This document shows positions 22,571 to 34,249 of a DNA stretch of 64,000 bases, in pieces. Made by a program: the position numbers and the translations under genes. This stretch comes from Nyssa sinensis (taxonomy: Eukaryota; Streptophyta; Magnoliopsida; Cornales; Nyssaceae): NCBI GenBank assembly GCA_008638375.1, contig CM018035.1, forward strand, positions 23,076,307 to 23,140,306, read 5' to 3'. The notes beneath the pieces are model-generated. The model searched no databases. It worked only from the letters and a program-made list of their open reading frames with translations, and was not told the origin of the DNA. Each line of letters begins with the position of its first letter. The first letter of the stretch is position 1.

Positions 22571-24092
22571 TGTAACACCCCGACCTTAATTTTACTATTA
22601 AATTAATGTAATAAAATTCCTTTTGAATCTAATGCAACGATTTAGCTATTTAAGCTCTATTTTAACACTAATAAAACTCGAATTAGCTAATCGTGGAAAA
22701 CACGATGAGATAAAAATTGGCACGAGGCCTTTGACATCGAAGCTAACTTAAATAGGGAATGACCAGAAGAAACCGCTTCGTAAAAAGAGTAATAGAAAAA
22801 GAATTAGGGAGGAAATAGCTAAAACAGAATTCTACGTCAACCAAACAAGGCATAAGCCCAAATTAGGGAAAAATGCCAAAAGTGAAGCCAAGGGGATTTG
22901 AATCCTTGACCTAGTGGATCAGGATTTTTTGCATCCAAAAAATATACCAAGTGGGCTTCCAGCACTTTTGTGCTTAATTATGCAACAAAAATGTATATAT
23001 GTTCAAATTACCCAAGCCCACCTCCCAAATTGGCCAATGGCCATTCATGCAACACCTCATCCCCTATATCATCCTATGTTGCAGCCCTCATCGTCATGCT
23101 TGCCCTAGCTATCATCATCACAGCTGCACACCATGATGTGCATGCATGGATAAAGGTATAGGTATGCAATTATATATGCAAGTCCTACCATTTTGGAAAT
23201 ACTCCAAGTGTGTATGTTGTGTGTGTGAGGGACTAATAGTGTTTGTGTGTGAGTGATTGTGAGCTGAAAGACATTGTGTGAGGAGGAGTGTGTGTGTATA
23301 TGCAAGTGAATGTGAGTGCATGCATGTGTGTGATTCACTTAAGTGCACAAGAGGGAGGAGACTAAGTTGATCTAGAGTGGTTTGCAAGGGTCAGAACTAA
23401 GCCACGATCGAGGCAGGAACCACCAAAGGTATAAAAAACCAAAACTTAGAATTTTCCCTTTTTGAATTTTCGCTTACTGTTTCAGTTTTTTTTCAGCCAT
23501 ATAGTTGCATGCATGAGTTAACTTAACACACATGAAGTATTATATACAAACTGGGAGGATCAGGAAGGTTTGAAAAGCCCTAGGCTAAACACGACAGCCA
23601 TTGACAAACCTCCAAGGTGCAGGTTTGAACCAATCACTGCCAAATGGAATTTGGTTTGTTAGAACCTCAAATAGAGCCTACCAGTGTTCCAAAAACACCG
23701 ATCCGCGACCCAAACACTCGAGTTAAGACCATAAAAAATCGACTTGCAGGTCTCAGGTTTAGAACCCAAACTCTAAAATGGACATCTAACCTTTGTTTCT
23801 AGACTGAGGATCAAACCCCCTCTCCATTAGGATTTCAACAAACCAAACCACGCATGAAATGGCGTAGAAATGACCATTTACGAAGCAGTTACAGCCCGAG
23901 GCTATCCACTTCACCCTGACCTCTAAAGCTCGACTCGAGCTCTCAAACTCAGTGCCAAAATATTCCCCAGACATCCAGTGACCTACACCACCTAAAAACA
24001 GAGGTCGAACCAACCTTGAATTGCACGAAAATGGAAAAACTTGAAAACAGGGAATTAGGGCAACAGTTAGGGGAAGCGATGAAGAAGACGAC

Positions 24093-27000
24093 TGTCACGA
24101 CCCGAAACCCACCCTATGCGGATCTCGTATCGTGGGGCCGACCCAATGGTCGTCCCTACTTTTTCTATTCTTTTACCAATGATAACAGTAAATAATATAA
24201 ACATGACATTAAAGTGCGGAAGCTTTATTACAATTATTGTTCAAAGACTAAACTTCAAACTAACAATAAACTGATCCTAAACCACTCTTAGGTGGTGAGT
24301 ACATGGGAGAGACTTCATTCATTACTACTATGCTCCTCAACTGTCTCCTTAAGCTCCTGATCTCCTACTCTGGTTCTGTAACATTCTCACTTGAAAAATT
24401 TAGTAAGGGGTGAGCTACAAACTCAGTAAGTAGAAGCCTATCCCCAATACGGGTGGGAATGACATAAATGAATACAAGTCAAGGTAACATGATAGCCAGT
24501 CATGATAACGATTCCAGTCAACTGTAAAATGCCACAATGGCCAATGAGTGACAAGGTACAATAACAGTCAAGAGTAACCAATGAATGACAATCGTACAAT
24601 AACCGTCAAGAGTAACAGTGTAGCATGAATATAGAATAGGCTCGATGAACACAATCAACATAAATACTGCCACAATGAAACGGTCACAATCAATCCAATA
24701 AATCAAAACCAATCAACATAGAACTATATCAATTAACATGGATGATGCCTTTACTCTGTTCAGGGTTTGGCAGATCCTCGGTCATTTGGGGCCCGGCATA
24801 CCCCCATTAACATAAATGCATATAAAATGCCCATTATCCTTAATGCGTAAAAACGCCATAATTGCCATATGTCCTCTTTGACCCGTAGGTCCCATAAATT
24901 GACCCGTAGGTCCCAGTCAATCAGATAGCATCAGATAGGTAATGTGACTGAGCACAAAACCCGGCACTTAACATAAATTAAGATTCTATAGCATTCCATA
25001 TGAATGTACAAAACATGGAACATCATAACATAACATACAGTAAATAGACATCAATGAAATGAATCAGTCATGCAACATCAACCAATAGGCATCCACCAAG
25101 TAGAACAATATCCATGGTGGGAAACAATGATAGTGAATACATATATGAGTACAAGATTGGCAGTAATGGAAAGATCGTGGCTTGGAAACCACGTATCAAA
25201 GATAGGAATCCACTTACCTTATCAATGTCTTAATATCCCGTGACTTCTTCCTTTCCTTTTGACTTGCCTATAAATTAATAAACACGTTTCAGCTTTCATA
25301 TAATTTACCGAATTTATGCCTCGTTACTCTAAATATCTCTCGTACTAATTTATGCTTTACGATTTCCATTTTAAACTTAATTTATCCAAGGGCAAAATGT
25401 TCATTTACGTGTCTCTACTTTTTGGGTTCTGTTTTCATAATTTGGACTTCACCATTGAGTCCAGTAAGTTTGAATTAATAAAAATTCACTATTTACTTAA
25501 CTAAATTGGAGTCCGTTTGACTTACCTTCAACGTAGGGGCATTTTGGTCATTTTGGCATTCTACTGTTATTTTATCTTTTCGGGACTCCATCTCGTAAAA
25601 CGGACCTCACTATTAAATTCAGAGGGTCCAAAATAGTAAGTTTTCATTATTCGTTCTACTAATTTAGGCGTCAAAATTGAATTTAAAATTTATTAATTTA
25701 AATCACTTATTTAAATTAATTAATCTAGCTAATACATATAGTATTTGAGTCCAAACAAACCACATGTGCCTTGGTGGCACAGTGGCTAAGTTTCTCCCCC
25801 TTTCTCCTTTGGTCACAGGTTCAATTCACTGCCCATACAAAATTTCCATTCCTCGTTATTAACTTTTTTTTTTTCATTTCCTGTTCAAGTTTAACCCAAC
25901 CATTGGATAGCTCTCCTTTCTAACCAAACACTATCTAAACTCAAATTTAAAAATTTACTCATGATGTACAAGTGTTGGGCAGTCATCTGAATGGGTGGGT
26001 CGGGTCAGACCCGACCCGGTTTGGCCAAAATAAAATCGAAAAACAGCAGCCGCGCAGCAGCCTTTTCCGGCGTACAGGTTGTCTTCTTCGTCAACGGCGA
26101 CTCGCCGGTGATGGGTTTCTTGCGTTTTTCAGCGGGGTTCATACCTACAGATCATGGACAACTCAAATCTACCGTCGGATTTCAAATCGGAGTGCCGGAG
26201 CACTCCTAAAATGGCCGGAACAGTAGCGCACCAAGGGCTGTGCGGTTTTCCGGCAGCCCCTTTCCCTTCCGTTTTTCTCTGTTTTTCTCTGTTTTTCTCC
26301 TACGGTTTCAATCCCGATTTGATTCTAAAATTTACCTACACCCAAGAGAATCAATTACTCATGATCTAAACCAATTGATCGCAACAAAATCACCCCACCC
26401 GATCTATTTTTCTCCTCTGTTTTTCACTGTTTCCCCACGTTTAGTTTTGTTCCTTCTTTTTTTTTTTTTTTCCTTGATTCAGTTTGAATACAACCAATTT
26501 CCATGCTTAATTAAATCTATAATTCGTGCTGATTATGCTTCTATTATGAAATCTAGATTCCATGCTTAAATTTAAACAAAACCGAATTGGATCCAACTTA
26601 CCCATCCAGTCGTGCGCCCTTCGTTTCTCTCATCTTCCTTATTTTTCCGCTTCTGGTTGGTTCCTGCTCTTCTACTCTGGATTAATATACTATACACATA
26701 TACCAACTGAGAAATGTAAAGCAACCCAAAAATTGAATTATAGAGAGAAGTATCTTACCCTTGCGCCCCTGCTTCTGTCACCCCCCTGTTGCGCCCAACC
26801 ATTCCTCTTCTCTCTTCTCTTTTTTTTTTTTTTTTCTTGCTGGTTCAATTTGCAACGCATGCCTGGCATGCTTTTATCTTTAAAAACCGTCCCTCGCCCT
26901 CTTTATTTCTCCCATTGTCTCTCTCTCTCTCTCTCTCTCTTTGGCCGTTCATGTGCTGAGCCCTTAAACCCCCCATCTGTTTCTTTTGAATGTGCAGTTA

Positions 27001-27382
27001 CACATGGTAACTGATATATCTACACCCCTCACATATATTTATTTCTTGATATACACCTATATATATTATAATAAAGTCCTATTTTTCTTTCCTTCACATT
27101 CTTATTTTATTTCTTTCAAATTCTCATTTTTTTCATTTAACTTTTATTTTATTTTTATTTTAATTTTATATTTTCTCTTTTTTTTTCATTTATTTTATTT
27201 TCCTTATTTAAAATTTCATTTTTGATTTCGGTATTTGTTCATGGCTTCCTCGACATCGCTTGGGCATTATCCGTACCTTCAAGTCTATTTAAAATTTCAC
27301 AATTGTCCAGTTATTAAATGTTATAACAAAAAGTTCTAACAGTTCGAGTTTACTTGGCTTGCTCCGTAACATTTTGGGTCGG
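24093..27382 (+). mobile_element. inner LTR-like copy nested in 22571-29553, opposite orientation
   Basis: It starts TGTCACGACCCGAAACCCAC, near-identical to the reverse complement of the outer copy's other end. It has the same internal order as 59063-62004: GGACTTCACCATTGAGTCC repeats 150 bp apart (25448, 25600), tRNA-like boxes (25775-25828), a GGGTCGGGTCAGACCCGACC stretch (about 25998), a CGGCGACTCGCCGG stretch (about 26094) and a CT-rich run (26920). The right end reads TTTTGGGTCGGGG and lacks the final GTTACA, so neither exact terminus nor target duplication could be confirmed. The long ORF-like stretches at 25972-27225 have no recognisable domain. Confidence 0.65.
25775..25828 (+). promoter_or_regulatory. 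tRNA-like A-box/B-box pair inside an LTR-like unit
   Basis: TGGCACAGTGGC (25775-25786) differs from the polymerase III A box TRGCNNAGYNGG at one position. GGTTCAATTCA (25818-25828) differs from the B box at two. Spacing of 31 bases between boxes resembles tRNAs and SINE heads. No cloverleaf could be folded by eye, so it is not called a tRNA. Confidence 0.4.
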
Positions 27383-27643
27383 GGTAACTCGATCAGACCC
27401 AACGTGTTGGCTCGGACATGTGTTGGCTTGTAAGCAAGCCAACACATTAATGGGACGACGTCGTTTCGTGTGGGAGAGTTTAAAATTAAAGGGTTTCAAG
27501 ACTGTTTGGCCGCAGGTTTAGGAAATTAAACCAATAAACCAACTTGGGGTAGGATAGCTTGTCCTCGGATTATCCCTTATACGCTGTTTGGATGAGGAAA
27601 CGTTTGAAAAAGAAAAAGAAAATAGGAACAATAGTTGTTTCGT

Positions 27644-27698
27644 GGATTTGAACCCAAGACGAGCAAGGGAGGTGGCAGTGGTTCAACCACTGCGCTAC
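27644..27698 (-). promoter_or_regulatory. tRNA-like B-box/A-box pair, minus strand
   Basis: On the minus strand TAGCGCAGTGGT (27698-27687) and GGTTCAAATCC (27654-27644) each differ from the polymerase III consensus boxes at a single position, about 32 bases apart. A homologous pair occurs in the inner copy (25775) and another near 55043-55110. Confidence 0.45.
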
Positions 27699-27724
27699 CA
27701 ATGCGTGCCCATTGTAAACTCAAC

Positions 27725-27728
<4 letters not shown>

Positions 27729-27759
<31 letters not shown>
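27729..27759. repeat. (TA)n microsatellite
   Basis: A run of TA dinucleotides directly downstream of the tRNA-like boxes. No further signal. Confidence 0.9.
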
Positions 27760-27762
<3 letters not shown>

Positions 27763-29553
27763 TGATTAAATTAATTAATTTAAATTATTTAAAAAATAGG
27801 AAAATGCCCCGATGTCCAAATTAATTAAACGAATAGGGTATTTTGACTATGTCGGACGTTCTAGACCCAATGGTGAGGTCCATTTTGTCAACCGGGGTTC
27901 CAAAAAATTAAGTCACCTAAAACATGAAATTATCATTTTTCCCTTAGGGGTACCCGAAGCCAAATAAAAAGCCGCGAAGGCCTAGGTTTATTTTCTTGGA
28001 CGTTCCGGACTCAACGGTGGAGTTCGTTTAACCAAATAAAATACTCTAAAAGCTGATGTAATAAATTTAGCAACCTTAAGAGTACAATTAAATAATAACG
28101 AGAGGGTTAAATTAAACCACGAACATTAACATCGACCTTAAATGATTGAGATGGGTTAATAAGAATTAAATTTCTGACTTATAGGAACCTCCAATGGGAA
28201 AGAGAAGGAGATTTAAATTAGTAGAACTGCCGAAAGTAATTTTTGAGGTAAGTAATTCTGACGTTTTAATGTGGGTTATTCCCAGCCAGTCACACTTATT
28301 TTCATATGCTGCCAAATTTGTACTTTATCACCACCTAATGTACTTGATTTGAAGCCAATTGATTTGTGGTTATCGGTTATGCCTATTCTTTGAATTTTGA
28401 CTTGCTTGCTTACATCATTGTGAATTTGATCACTGATACTTAAGCATCATTGTACTATCATACCATGACCTGATCTTGAGATATATCTTGTTAATAGAAA
28501 TCTTGTTATTCCACACACTTCATGACTCGTTGATTGTGATATCAATTGTTTTGTACGATTGTACATCCCATGTAGAATTTTATTGATTAGAATATTTGGT
28601 ATGTACATGGGGTTGTACTCAGTCACAATGGCCCATCTATTCACAGATTGCATGGGGGAAAGACCCTTTGGGGTCTTATATGTCCTTCGAGACCTACGAG
28701 AAAAGAGCTCTAACGCTTTTTAGAGAGCCTGAGGAACCGAGGCGGATCTGAGCATGCGTTTTAGTGGGGTATGCCAGGCCCCAGGTGATTCACGCATTTA
28801 TAGGTTATTAGAACTTGATGATGATTTATTGTTGGTATTCGTTGAATGACCATATTTTATGCCCTGTGAATGATTATATTTTTGCAAGCATGAGATATTT
28901 GATTAGCTAACGTTTTGCTGTGGTAGTAATCCATCATGTTAGGCTAGATCCCAACTTTGATTGACCCTGTTATTGCCTCTTATTTTATATTGTGGGATAT
29001 GCCTCATTTGGACCCTCGGGTCATTATTATTGCGCATCTTGGTGACTGGATATGCATTTATTGTTGCTCATTTAGCTATTAGCTATCTATTATCTCTTTG
29101 TTCTATCATTCCCTTGGCTAACCCTAACCCATGTTAAAGCTAAGAAATTACTTATTGGGCTTTGTTAGCTCACCTCTTCCCTTATATTTTTCAGGACAAC
29201 AAGAAGTTGGGGAACCCTCAAGCGCTCCAAGGGTCTAGACACTACTAGCCACTGGTAGCTCTTTTTGGAGAGTTTTGCATTAAGTTAAATATTGAAAGGT
29301 CTTAATATCTCCCATGTCACCACGGTCTTGTCAGTTTGTGTTTTTTAAGGATCTGTACTTTTAAACACTTATGTCCTCTTGGCATGTATTAAATCGTGAC
29401 CTGACTATGCTACTAGTTTTACTAACGTCTATAAAAATATTTTGTTAACAACCTTACTTAGCATTTCAGATCCTTTTGATGGGGAACGACCTACAGGCTG
29501 CAGACTAAGGTCACGGACCCTAATCCGCATAGGGTAGGTTTCGGGTCGCGACA

Positions 29554-32500
29554 CTTTGACCCTCCATCAATGCTTGAAATATATCCAGAAGGATAAGGTC
29601 TGCACAATCAAAGGCTGTCAACCGACAGCTCGGGAGCGCCACGTCGTGGCGTTAAAAGAAAAAGTTTAGAAATAACAATTACAGATACCTCGAAGGGATA
29701 AGATTCCTGCGCCTTCCGAGCTTCGTGAGACTACGGAATGCCCCTCCAAGATTGATGAGCCACTAAGTCCCAGAGGGAGAGAGAGATTGGCAACACCAAT
29801 GTAGGAGCCCTTTAAGGTATTGATGAGCTCTGAAGGAGGGGGCGTCACTTACACCACAAACTGATGACTGACCCAAACTATCATCCCGTGAGACAGAACA
29901 TGAGGACTTTCACTTCTGAATGGCACAAAATCATCAACGATGAAGACCAAAGGTTGTTGGATGCTAGGATGATAAGGGAGGTGTTCTACCCAGAATGGCT
30001 ATCCAACACAGTCCTTGCCAAGAAAAAGAAAGGCAAATGGGGGGTCTGCATCGACTATACAGACCTCAAAAAAGCTTATCCTAAAGACAGTTTTTCCCTA
30101 CCCAAGGATCGACTAACTGGTTAATGCAACCGTGAGCCACGACTTGATGAGTTTCATGGATGCATATTCAGGGTACAATCAGATTCAGATGTACCTTCCA
30201 GACCAGGAAAAGATGGCATTCATATCTGAATGGGGTCTCTATTGCTATAGGGTGATGCTGTTTGGACTAAAGAATGTCAGTGCCACGTACCGGCGGTTGG
30301 TGAACAAAATGTTTAATACCCTAATCGGTAGAACGATGGAGGTCTTCATAGATGATATGTTGGTCAAGAGCCTAAAGAAATTTATATATCTAGTACTTAA
30401 GGCAGACCTTTAGCATATTGAAGCAGCACAAAATGAAGTTAAACCCCTTGAAATGTATCTTTAGGGTCGCTAAGGGAAAATTCTTGGGTTTCTTGATTTC
30501 TCAAAAGGGGATAGAGGCGGACCCCTCACAGATTAAAGCACTGACAGAACTGGAGTCACCAAGGTCTAAGAAAGACGTACAGGCCTTAAACGACAAAATT
30601 ACAGCTCTGAATAGGTTCATTTCCAGGTCCAACGATCGCTGCCTCCCGTTCTTCAAAGCCCTAAGGGGGAATAAGGCCCTTGAATGGATCCCTGAATGCG
30701 ACAAGGTTTTCTAGGAATTAAAGCAATATATGGCATCCCCCAAGCTCTTGTCCAAACCAATGCAGGAGGAAAAACTTTTCCTGTATCTTGCAGTATTAGA
30801 GAACGCCGTAAGTTCAACACTTATTCGAGAAGAAAGGGCTACTCAAAAGCCAATATTCTACCTCAGCAAAGCACTCTTGCATACCAATAAGAGATATCCC
30901 GAGGTTGAAAAGTTGGCATTCGCCCTAGTAATGTCTGCTCGGAAGCTACGGCCTTATTTTCAAGTGCACCTTATTGTGATCCCAACATCCTACCCTCTGA
31001 AGGCAATTTTGCACAAGCCTAATGTCTCAGGGTGGCTGGTCAAATGGTCTGTAGAACTGGGGGAGTTTGATATAACCTATATACCTCGAACCTCCACTAA
31101 AGGCCAAGAACTAACGAATTTCGTTGCAAAGTTTACTCCGGCTCTGCACGCTAAATCCGAGATCGATACAAGAGCAATTGTATGGTAGCTCTACACCGAT
31201 GGTTCATCTACTAACAAAGGTGCTGGAGTCGGCATCGTACTCGAGTCCCCAGATGGGATTACAATCGAGAAGGCGGTTACCCTTGGGTTTAGAGCTTCGA
31301 ATGACGAAATCGAGTACGAAGCACTAATCCTCAGGTATGAGATTGGCTCTAGAGTGCGAAGCTCGAAGTCTCGAGGCATTTTCTAATTCCCAACTAGTGG
31401 TGAGCCAAGGTCTTGGGGGAATTTATCGCCAAAGATGACAGAATGATCAGATATGCAAAACTGGTAGATTTTTTGAAGGATTCGTTCTCGGCATTCACTA
31501 TCCACAAGATCGAAAGAGGTCAGAACACCCAAGTCGATGCCTTGGCAAACATGGCCTCTTATCTCAAACCAAATGGGGATTCTGAGGTCGGTATCTCTTA
31601 CCAAGCTACCCCAAGCATCGAGGAGGTTCAGTCCATACATTCTTCAGGACAAAGTCTAGACTAGAGACGTTTATCCTCTTGTACTTGAAAGATGGGCAAC
31701 TTCTAGAGGACAAGAACCAAGCCAGGAATATACGGATCAAAGCAGCGCGATATCCTATCTTGAACGGAAAGCTCTACCATAGGTCGTATACCCAGCCTCT
31801 CTTGAGATGCTTATCCCCAGAAGAGTTCGAGTACATCCTAGCTGAAATTCATGAAGGAATATGTGGAAATCACAATGGTGGTAGAATGATGGCCCACCGG
31901 GCTTTGACTCAAGGCTACTATTGGCCTGTCGTGCTCAGACATGCCAAAGAATACGTGAAGAGGTGCGATAATTGTTAGCGCTTCGCCTCATATCAGTATC
32001 AGCCACACCATGAGCTCACCCCCATTGCCAGTCCATGGCCCTTCGCCCAATGGGGGATGGACATTATGGGGCTGTTGCCAAAGGCCCCACAGAACAGAAC
32101 ATATTTGCTCATCGCCATTAATTACTTCTCCAAGTGGGCAGAAGTAGAACCCCAAACTCACATTACTGAAGCAGAGGTAAAAAATTTAACGTAGAAAAAC
32201 ATAATCTATAGGTTCGGTATACCCCGTGTCATCATCTCTAACAATGGCTCGTAATTCGCCAAAAAGGTATTCGAAAAACTCTACAGTGACCTACACATTA
32301 GCCACCACTTCTCCTCACCAGGGCACCCCCAGGCTAACGGGCAGGCTGAGGTCACCAATCGTATGATCCTAAATGCCATCAAAAAGAGATTGGAACAGGC
32401 TAAAAGGAAGTGGGTCGAGGAGCTCCCATTGGTACTCTAGGCCTACCGAACCACAAGAAGGATACCAACCGCTGAAACGCCATTCTCACTTGTATATGAC

Positions 32501-32895
32501 ACTGAAGTGGTCATTCCAGTCGAGATTGGTATGCCCACACTAAGGTCGGAAGCCTTCGACTAAGGGACCAATGATCACCAATTAGCAGAAAATCTTGACC
32601 TATTGGAGGAGAAAAGAAAGTAGGCCGGGATCAGAACTGAGGAATACCGGCGCAGAATGGCCCAAAGATTTAATCAGAAGGTGAAGCCTCTAAATTTTCA
32701 GCTCGGCGACCTTGTCTTGAGAAGGATTTTTTCCAATACCAAAGATCCCACTATAGGAAACTCTCCCCAAATTGGGAGGGGTCCTACAAAGTCATCAAAA
32801 TTGTTAGGCCCATGACCTACTGGCTAGAAGATATGTCCGGTAAGCCCATTCCTAGGCCTTGGAATATCGAACACCTTAAAAAATATTATCAATAA
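29554..32895 (+). pseudogene. Tat pol: RT, RNase H, second RNase H, integrase
   Basis: RT opens near 29864 (LLDARMIREVFYPEW, then GKWGVCIDYTDLKKAYPKD). Its catalytic box FIDDM near 30350 is intact. RNase H continues from 30418 to about 31188 (PIFYLSKALLHTNKRYPEVEK). A second, archaeal-type RNase H follows (LYTDGSSTNKGAGVGIVLES near 31190, NDEIEYEALIL near 31302), diagnostic of Tat. Integrase runs from about 31679 (GNHNGGRMMAHRAL near 31868, WGMDIMG near 32054). Its second acidic residue is lost (SNNGS for SDNGS near 32234), while the glutamate block GQAEVTNR near 32340 remains. There are at least ten in-frame stops. Confidence 0.92.
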
Positions 32896-32934
32896 AATTC
32901 CCTTTTTCTCTTTAAAGTACTCTTCATTTTATTG

Positions 32935-33800
32935 CATAGATCTCCAGATCTGGTCCATTTCAAATGACTCACATAAGCTTTGTATCCGTTACAAGTGCCT
33001 TGGGCTTGGTCTCACTTTAATGCACAGATCTCCGGATCTAGTCCATTTCAAATGACTCCCATGAGCCTTGTATCCATTACAAGTGCCTTGGGCTTGGTCT
33101 CACTTAAATACACAGATATTAAGATCTGGTCTATTTCAAATGACTCACATGAGCCTTGTATCCGTTACAAGTGCCTTGGGCTTGGTCTCACTTTAATGCA
33201 CAGATCTCCAGATCTAATCCATTTCAAATGACTCCCATTAGCCTTGTATCCGTTACAAGTGCCTTGAGCTTGGTCTCACTTTAGTGCACAGATCTCCAGA
33301 TCTGGTCTATTTCAAATGACTCCTATGAGCCTTGTATCCGTTACAAGTGCCTTGGGCTTGGTCTCACTTTAATGCACAGATCTCCAGATCTGGTCCATTT
33401 CAAATGACTCCCATGAGCCTTGTATTCGTTACGAGTGCCTTAGGCTTGGTCTCACTTTAATGCACAGATCTCCGGATCTGGTCCATTTCAAATGACTCCC
33501 ATGAGCCTTGTATTTGTTACGAGTGCCTTGGGCTTGGTCTCACTTTAATGCACAGATCTCCGGATCTGGTCCATTTCAAATGACTCCCATGAGCTTTGTA
33601 TTCGTTACGAGTGCCTTGGGCTTAGTCTCACTTTAATGCACAGATCTCTAGATCTGGTCCATTTCAAATGACTCCCATGAGCCTTGTATTCGTTACAAGT
33701 GCCTTGGGCTTGGTCTCACTTTAATACACAGATCTCTAGATCTAGTTCATTTCAAATGACCCCATGAGCCTTGTGTCCATTACAAGTGTTACGGGCTGGG
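32935..33800 (+). repeat. 88-bp minisatellite downstream of Tat pol
   Basis: About ten head-to-tail copies of an 88-bp unit containing GGTCTCACTTTAATGCACAG, AGATCTCCGGATCT and CATTTCAAATGACTCCCATG. Copies differ by a few substitutions. Each contains two AGATCT hexamers or close variants. The last copy is degraded (GTGTCCATTACAAGTGTTAC). Confidence 0.9.
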
Positions 33801-33879
33801 TCTAACTTCGCACCAGATTTGACCCCTCACTTTTGAAACTTCAGATCCGAAGTGCTACTCCCTTTCTTGTTAGCCACAA

Positions 33880-34245
33880 GTATGTCAGGTCTGAAGTTTT
33901 ACTTATTATATTTTTTATTACAAGTGTGTCATGTCAGGAGCCCTGACTTCTGGTTAATCCTTTCAGGTCTGAAGTTCTATTTATTATCTTGTTTATTACA
34001 AGTGTGTCATGTTTGGAGCCCTGACTTCGGGTTAATGCTTTTAGGTCTAAAGTTCTATTTATTATCTTATTTATTACAAGTGTGTCATGTATGGAGCCCT
34101 GACTCTGGGTTAATGCTTTCAGGTCTAAAGTTCTATTTATTATCTTGTTTATTACAAGTGTGTCATGTCTGGAGCCCCGACTTCGGGTTAATGCTTTCAG
34201 GTCTGAAGTACTATTTATTATCTTGTTTATTACAAGTGTTTCAGG
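33880..34245 (+). repeat. 78-bp minisatellite between pol and the antisense gene
   Basis: Nearly five copies of a 78-bp unit with AGGTCTGAAGTTCTATTTAT, TATTACAAGTGTGTCATG and GGAGCCCTGACTTCGGGTTA. Because 78 is a multiple of three, the array produces long periodic open frames on both strands that are not genes. Confidence 0.9.
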
Positions 34246-34249
34246 TCTG

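Larger units (their letters stand above)
22571..29553 (-). mobile_element. coding-free LTR-like insertion (outer copy), interrupted by 24093-27382
   Basis: The unit is flanked by the 5-bp duplication CTTTG (22566-22570 and 29554-29558) inside Tat pol, and joining the flanks restores the expected coding order. Read on the minus strand it starts TGTCGCGACCCGAAACCTAC and ends GGTCGGGGTGTTACA, so the ends are TG...CA. It carries two of the 146-150-bp spaced GGAC-type repeats (27860, 28006) and tRNA-like box pairs at 22890 and 27644-27698. No protein-coding motif is present. It is probably a solo LTR, about 3.7 kb without the inner copy. Strand is assigned relative to the 59063 and 12687 copies, not from transcription evidence. 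Confidence 0.75.

Noticed and set aside
25775..25828. A true tRNA gene
   Set aside because: Only the internal promoter boxes match; no acceptor stem or anticodon arm could be paired.
25972..27014. Overlapping ORFs of 70-150 codons as a host gene
   Set aside because: They fall inside the inner LTR-like copy, share no frame with its relatives and show no domain.
24093..29553. A single TIR transposon with 31-bp terminal inverted repeats
   Set aside because: The only target duplication is CTTTG, which brackets 22571-29553, and internal landmarks show two opposite-orientation copies, one inside the other.
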